From contig CADBNJ010000045.1 of assembly GCA_902795955.1 (NCBI GenBank), positions 1 through 10,547 on the forward strand: 10,547 nt of DNA, written 5' to 3'. Below are positions 6,641-10,547 of the stretch, in pieces. Position 1 is the stretch's first letter; each line of letters begins with the position of its first letter. This DNA is from Oscillospiraceae bacterium (GTDB lineage: Bacteria; Bacillota; Clostridia; Saccharofermentanales; Saccharofermentanaceae). The notes beneath the pieces were generated by a model. The model saw only the letters and a list, made by a program, of their open reading frames with translations, was not told the DNA's origin and made no database searches. The position numbers were made by a program, and so were the translations under genes.

Positions 6641-6653
6641 TCAGCTGCGGGCT
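6529..6653. repeat. 125-bp imperfect palindrome overlapping the 3' end of the mutS-like gene
   Basis: Two 43-bp arms (6529-6571 and 6611-6653) face each other. The inner 11 bp, GGTTTTGGCGC/GCGCCAAAACC, are perfect, the outer 12 bp match at 11 (AGCCCGCGGCTG against CAGCTGCGGGCT), and the middle is poorly matched. The loop is about 39 bp. The right arm covers the last codons and stop of the mutS-like gene. There is no T-run after the stem in either direction, so it is not a standard intrinsic terminator. It could be a decayed palindromic (MITE- or REP-like) element. Confidence 0.55.
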
Positions 6654-8347
6654 GTCAGCATCTCATACGTCACCCCATACTTCTCGGCGATGTCGCGTGC
6701 GTATGACGACCCTTCCGGGGACGATTCGACAACCTTGAAGGAACGCTTGCCGCCGTCGCTGATCATGACTATCGAGGATACGTTCGGACCAAGTTCGCCG
6801 GCGTTAGCGGCAAGCTTGTGCATGTGCGTGTTGAATATGGTCCTGACGCCCTTGGTGCTCAGTGCACGGACGGAATCGACGGCTATGTAGTAGCCTTCCT
6901 CAAAGGATGTGGTGGAGAAGCTTTCGTTGAGAAGGATGAGGCTCGAGGGCGTTGCCTGATCGTAGATGTCCTTGAATCTCACGCACTCCTCGCCGAGTCT
7001 GCCGAGATCCATCGTCTTATCCTCGTCTGCCGGGAAATGAGTATAGATCATGTCGGCCGGCTTATAAATAAACGAGCGGCAGGGGACGCGGATGCCGCCC
7101 TGTGCCAGTGCGAACAGCTGGCCGGCCGCCTGTGTTATCGTCGTTTTGCCGCCTCTGTTGGCACCGGTCAGGAGATATACTGTTCTCTTCCCGTCGAACA
7201 CCAGGTCGTTATCCACGATATCTTTGCTGTCGAGAGTTGACGCCAGCTTGAGGTTGTAGAGCCCTTCCGCCTGCATAATGGCACTGCCGTCCTCTGCGAT
7301 CTCAGGCCTGCAGAAATGCATTCCGCGCTTAGTTGCAGATTCGATGAACTCTGCAAATCTTATATAGTAGATCAGCTCGGGGATCAGCTTAGAGATGGTT
7401 ACTATGGATATGTCCGAATACTTGGACAGAACCGTGCGCAGCCGCTTGACAAGCTGCCCTGTCAGCTTGGTCGCCACGCCGGACAGATAGAATGTGGAAT
7501 TCGTCGTTCCGTCGCCCTCGGGAACGCGCGCCAGTGTTGCTTCCTGACCGAGCATGGGATGCGTGAGCTTGGACATCGTCGTCAGCTGCTTATCGAGCTT
7601 GTCGATCACCCCGTCAGTCTCGGGCGGCTCCGCCGGATCATAGTGCAGGTCGCCGTCCCAGTCTGCCTCCTTGCTGATCCTGTCCCTGGCCGCCACCGCA
7701 TCGGCAAAATTGCTGACTATGCCCGACTTCTTAAAGGGCTTGGCATTGACCGACACGAGACCCAGGCTCTCTGCCTCGAACCTGGAATTGACGTTGATGC
7801 CGATCGTCACGCTCTGAATGGATGAAGCGTCGGTCCTGACAGCTTCTATGTCCTTCTTCATCGCGGCGAAACACCCGTCCTCATACAGCCCGGCAACATA
7901 ATCCCTGAGCGCAATGAGCCCTTCCGCCTTTATGCGCGGATCACCGAGGCACTCCGCCAGCGATTCCACCGTCGTGATATATGACTTAAGTTCCTCCAGC
8001 CTGTGGAGCAGATCCCAGAGCCCGGGCTTCTCATCTGAATTCTTGCGCCATGAACCATAGTCCTTCAGATAGTCTATCTGATTCATCAATTCAAGGAGCT
8101 TCTCCCTCACGTCAGGCAGATTCAATATATCTTCGAAAACATCCCTTCTGTAGACCGCCGTCTCCTCCGAAGACGTCATGCGGGATAAGATCCTCATGAT
8201 CATCTGCTGTTCTTTGGGATCGTCAGTGACAGCCTTTACGACGGCGTCAAGTCCTATATCGTGACAAGCGGCATCGCTCATGGTCTTATATGTTCCTTCG
8301 CCGTCTTTTGCAAGAAGACTGATCTGTTTGGTCTTATTAACTGACAT
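6641..8347 (-). CDS. MutS-like ATPase lacking the mismatch-recognition domain
   Basis: A 568-aa protein ending in a MutS-family ABC-type ATPase. It has Walker A GANRGGKTT (395-403; classical MutS has GPNMGGKST), Walker B LILLNES (470-476, with catalytic Glu475 kept but Asn474 in place of the usual Asp), a following SFSTTSFEEG in place of GRGTS, and the switch histidine in FNTHMH (His508). The N-terminal ~270 residues are helical core and lever-like. The mismatch-reading Phe-x-Glu domain I of MutS1 is absent, as is the Smr nuclease of MutS2. It is therefore not the housekeeping mismatch sensor but one of the short MutS paralogues seen in Clostridia, whose role is not established. GGAGGTG 8 nt before the ATG supports the start. 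It is transcribed divergently from the CofE-like gene. The last codons lie within a palindrome. Confidence 0.9.
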   Translation of the reverse strand: MSVNKTKQISLLAKDGEGTYKTMSDAACHDIGLDAVVKAVTDDPKEQQMIMRILSRMTSSEETAVYRRDVFEDILNLPDVREKLLELMNQIDYLKDYGSWRKNSDEKPGLWDLLHRLEELKSYITTVESLAECLGDPRIKAEGLIALRDYVAGLYEDGCFAAMKKDIEAVRTDASSIQSVTIGINVNSRFEAESLGLVSVNAKPFKKSGIVSNFADAVAARDRISKEADWDGDLHYDPAEPPETDGVIDKLDKQLTTMSKLTHPMLGQEATLARVPEGDGTTNSTFYLSGVATKLTGQLVKRLRTVLSKYSDISIVTISKLIPELIYYIRFAEFIESATKRGMHFCRPEIAEDGSAIMQAEGLYNLKLASTLDSKDIVDNDLVFDGKRTVYLLTGANRGGKTTITQAAGQLFALAQGGIRVPCRSFIYKPADMIYTHFPADEDKTMDLGRLGEECVRFKDIYDQATPSSLILLNESFSTTSFEEGYYIAVDSVRALSTKGVRTIFNTHMHKLAANAGELGPNVSSIVMISDGGKRSFKVVESSPEGSSYARDIAEKYGVTYEMLTARS

Positions 8348-8432
8348 TTCCGGTCACCTCCGTAACAGTTACACTATGTATCCCGCGTATGCTATTATAT
8401 TAACAGAAACAAATACGAGGGGGACACTCAAA
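8348..8432. promoter_or_regulatory. Shared divergent promoter region
   Basis: An 85-bp region serves two genes in opposite directions. Rightward, an extended -10, TG-C-TATTAT (8390-8398), lies about 35 bp before the CofE-like ATG, with only a weak -35 (TTACAC near 8369). Leftward, a perfect TATAAT (8399-8394) lies about 45 bp before the mutS-like ATG, without a clear -35. The two -10 elements overlap almost completely, so polymerase binding in one direction should exclude the other (inference). Confidence 0.5.
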
Positions 8433-9626
8433 ATGTCAGAACGTAAAGTCGGTACTGTATCAAGAGGCATCAGATGCCCGATCATCAGGCAGGGTGATGA
8501 CCTTGCGGACATCGTCACGAATTCGGTGCTGGAAGCTGCGGAATCCGAGGGATTCTCCATACGTGACCGCGATGTCATCGCCATCACGGAGTCAGTCGTT
8601 GCCAGATCACAGGGCAACTACTGCACGGTCGATGATATCGCAGCGGATGTCAAAGCCAAGACAGGAGGAGATACTGTCGGCGTCATCTTCCCCATCCTGT
8701 CGCGCAACAGGTTTGCGATCTGCCTGAGGGGTATCGCCAAGGGCGTTAAGAAGATCGTTCTCATGCTGTCGTATCCGTCAGACGAGGTCGGCAACTGTCT
8801 GGTAAGCCTCGATAAGATAGATGATGCGGGCATCAATCCGTACAGCGACGTGCTGTCACTTGAGAAGTACCGTGAACTGTTCGGAGAGAATAAGCATGAG
8901 TTCACCGGAGTTGATTACGTGGCATATTACGGCGACCTCATCAAGGCGTGCGGATGTGAAGTGGAGATCGTTTTCGCGAATCAGGCGAAGGCGGTCCTGG
9001 ATTATACGAAGGTCGTGATCAACTGCGACATTCACACAAGGGCTAGGACAAAGAGAATACTCCTGGCAGCAGGCGCTGAGAAGGTATTGAGTCTCGATGA
9101 GATAATGAACGAACCCGTCAACGGCAGCGGATACAATTCACGCTACGGTCTCCTGGGATCCAACAAGGCCACCGAGGATCAGGTCAAGCTGTTCCCCAAC
9201 GAGTGCAGGGATCTGGTGCTGGCCATTCAGAAGAATATCCTCGATAAGACCGGCAAACACGTTGAGGTAATGGTTTACGGCGACGGCGCGTTCAAGGATC
9301 CCCAGGGCAAGATCTGGGAGCTCGCCGATCCGGTCGTGTCACCTGCTTTTACAGACGGACTTATCGGTACGCCCAATGAGCTCAAGCTCAAATATCTGGC
9401 TGATAATGACTTTGCCGATCTGTCAGGTGAGGAACTGAAGAAAGCCATCTCAGACAGCATCCGTGCCAAGGATGCGAACCTCGTAGGCAAGATGGCAAGT
9501 GAGGGAACTACACCCAGACAGCTCACCGATCTTATCGGCTCTCTCTGTGACCTGACATCAGGCTCGGGAGATAAGGGAACGCCGGTCGTGCTCGTTCAGG
9601 GGTATTTCGACAACTATACGAACTGA
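8433..9626 (+). CDS. CofE-like protein (coenzyme F420-0:L-glutamate ligase family)
   Basis: A 397-aa protein of the F420-0:gamma-glutamyl ligase family. The N-terminal block GIRCPIIRQGDDLADIV and RDRDVIAITESVVARSQG (residues 12-61) matches the CofE start, and VYGDGAFKDPQGKIW (281-295) matches the region that in CofE reads DSFGRPW. CofE adds glutamate to F420-0 in archaea and actinobacteria. Here the protein is about 150 residues longer than archaeal CofE, has no FbiB-type nitroreductase half, and no other F420 gene is in the window, so its real substrate is open; another amide-forming or folate-like glutamylation is possible. I chose the ATG at 8433 because GAGGGGG lies 7 nt before it; frame upstream stays open to 8280 but runs through the divergent promoter and has no family similarity. 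It ends at a strong terminator and appears monocistronic. Confidence 0.85.
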   Translation: MSERKVGTVSRGIRCPIIRQGDDLADIVTNSVLEAAESEGFSIRDRDVIAITESVVARSQGNYCTVDDIAADVKAKTGGDTVGVIFPILSRNRFAICLRGIAKGVKKIVLMLSYPSDEVGNCLVSLDKIDDAGINPYSDVLSLEKYRELFGENKHEFTGVDYVAYYGDLIKACGCEVEIVFANQAKAVLDYTKVVINCDIHTRARTKRILLAAGAEKVLSLDEIMNEPVNGSGYNSRYGLLGSNKATEDQVKLFPNECRDLVLAIQKNILDKTGKHVEVMVYGDGAFKDPQGKIWELADPVVSPAFTDGLIGTPNELKLKYLADNDFADLSGEELKKAISDSIRAKDANLVGKMASEGTTPRQLTDLIGSLCDLTSGSGDKGTPVVLVQGYFDNYTN

Positions 9627-9648
9627 GTTTGGTAATATTGTCAGTTTT

Positions 9649-9683
9649 GCACCGTCCGATTTAGCCATTCGGACGGTGTTTTT
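9649..9683 (+). terminator. Rho-independent terminator of the CofE-like gene
   Basis: A perfect 10-bp stem CACCGTCCGA/TCGGACGGTG (9650-9659 with 9669-9678), with a 9-nt loop, is followed at once by TTTTT (9679-9683). It begins 23 bp after the CofE-like stop codon. Confidence 0.92.
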
Positions 9684-9708
9684 ATAATACCGTTCAGCGC
9701 ATTTAACT

Positions 9709-9744
9709 TGTTAGAATAAAAGAGTCACATCATTAAAAAGGGGG
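9709..9744 (+). promoter_or_regulatory. Promoter and ribosome-binding site of the cell-wall-binding protein
   Basis: An extended -10, TG-T-TAGAAT (9709-9717), lies 35 bp before the ATG; I see no good -35. AAGGGGG (9738-9744) lies 8 nt before the ATG at 9753 and supports that start. Since a terminator lies just upstream, the gene must have its own promoter. Confidence 0.5.
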
Positions 9745-9752
9745 TTTGGATC

Positions 9753-10547
9753 ATGACAACAATGGCAAAAAGAACAGCTTCGGTGCTGATCACTCTCATC
9801 ATGCTCATAAGCCTGATCCCTGCGACTGTTTTTGCTGCAGGCACGAACGGTTGGCAGGAAGAGAGCGGCACATGGTATTACTACAAAGACGGTAAGAAGG
9901 TTAAAGGCTGGGTGAAGGACGGAGGCAAGTGGTACTATTGTACTCCTGCAATGGTTGATGTTCCTTCGTATGAGATCGACGGCAAGATATATGTCTTCAA
10001 TAACGACGGCTCAATGACAACAAAGACCGGATTGGTAACGATCAAGTATGACGGATACGGATACAAATTCTATGTTAAGAAGGGTGGGGTCGCCACAACA
10101 GGCTGGAAGCAGATCAGCGGCAAATGGTATTATTTTGATCCCGAAGGGGGAGTTGCTTTGACATCAGATATGGTTCCTCGAGGTCGCGAGATCGACGGCA
10201 CAACCTATTACTTCGACAGCAAGGGCGTCTGGATAACAAAAGGATGGTACAGCGCTGATGAGTATGACGGGAATACAATCTGGCTCTATCTGAAGAACGG
10301 CAAGCCGGTCACCGGCTGGAAGCAGATAGACAAGAAGTGGTATTACTTCGGTGAAAAAGGAGTGATGTATTCCGAAGCATGGCATGAAGATGATGGTGGT
10401 GACTGGTACTATTTCGACAAAAGCGGAGCTATGGTCACCAATAAATGGGTAAAAGACATGTCCTCAGGAGAATTAAGAGGCTGGTGCTATCAGGGCAAAG
10501 ACGGCAAGAGCGTTTTGGGATGGCTCAAGCTTGGCAAGAACTGGTAT
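9753..10547 (+). CDS. Secreted cell-wall-binding repeat protein (3' end cut by the window edge)
   Basis: 265 codons are visible without a stop. Residues 1-28 are a signal peptide: K6/R7, a hydrophobic core at about 9-22, and a cleavage site near VFA-AG. The rest is a chain of about 20-residue aromatic repeats of the choline-binding/cell-wall-binding type (GW...KWYYFD...G), with clear units near residues 34-47, 52-63, 118-133, 188-204 and 209-226, and degenerate ones between. Two GW-K-QI-x-KWYYF copies (117-128 and 188-199) are nearly identical. Such repeats hold secreted proteins to teichoic-acid or other surface glycans of Gram-positive cells. No enzymatic domain has appeared by the right edge; one may follow. 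No SLH or sortase motif is visible in this part. Confidence 0.88.
   Translation, partial: MTTMAKRTASVLITLIMLISLIPATVFAAGTNGWQEESGTWYYYKDGKKVKGWVKDGGKWYYCTPAMVDVPSYEIDGKIYVFNNDGSMTTKTGLVTIKYDGYGYKFYVKKGGVATTGWKQISGKWYYFDPEGGVALTSDMVPRGREIDGTTYYFDSKGVWITKGWYSADEYDGNTIWLYLKNGKPVTGWKQIDKKWYYFGEKGVMYSEAWHEDDGGDWYYFDKSGAMVTNKWVKDMSSGELRGWCYQGKDGKSVLGWLKLGKNWY

Noticed and set aside
8280..8432. A 51-residue N-terminal extension of the CofE-like protein from an upstream ATG at 8280.
   Set aside because: It overlaps the 5' end of the mutS-like gene and the divergent promoters, and the family similarity and a strong Shine-Dalgarno begin at 8433.

Overview
The window reads as a chromosomal segment of a monoderm Bacillota, most likely class Clostridia (a Lachnospiraceae or Oscillospirales relative). 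This is an inference from three things: a Clostridia-type cell-wall-ligase cluster, a secreted protein built from aromatic cell-wall-binding repeats, and a stand-alone F420-ligase-like protein beside a short MutS-like ATPase. No tRNA, rRNA, CRISPR array, transposase or phage gene is visible.

Positions 1-6227 hold one leftward (minus-strand) transcription unit. It starts at a good sigma-A-type promoter (TTGTTA-N17-TATAAT, 6199-6227) and a 78-nt leader with two competing hairpins. The genes in order of transcription are a HAD phosphatase, an alpha/beta hydrolase, a membrane-anchored MurF-type Mur ligase, a Ddl-type D-Ala-D-Ala ligase, an OmpR-family response regulator and a sensor histidine kinase. 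The kinase runs off the left edge, but its 401 visible residues include every catalytic box. Gaps are 30, -4, 13, 9 and -4 bp, so the set is almost certainly co-transcribed, with translational coupling at several junctions. The likely theme is peptidoglycan-precursor synthesis or remodelling: Ddl would make the dipeptide, the Mur ligase would attach it at the membrane, and the two-component system would sense the envelope and control the operon.

Positions 6228-6640 are non-coding and structured. They hold a tandem array of three units with an exact 64-bp period, each containing nested inverted repeats, and a separate 125-bp imperfect palindrome that runs into the 3' end of the mutS-like gene.

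Positions 6641-9626 hold a divergent pair: a leftward 568-aa MutS-like ATPase without the mismatch-reading domain, and a rightward 397-aa CofE-like (F420-0:glutamate ligase family) protein. They share an 85-bp region with overlapping promoters. The CofE-like gene ends in a strong intrinsic terminator (9649-9683). From 9753 to the right edge runs a secreted cell-wall-binding repeat protein, cut by the window end.
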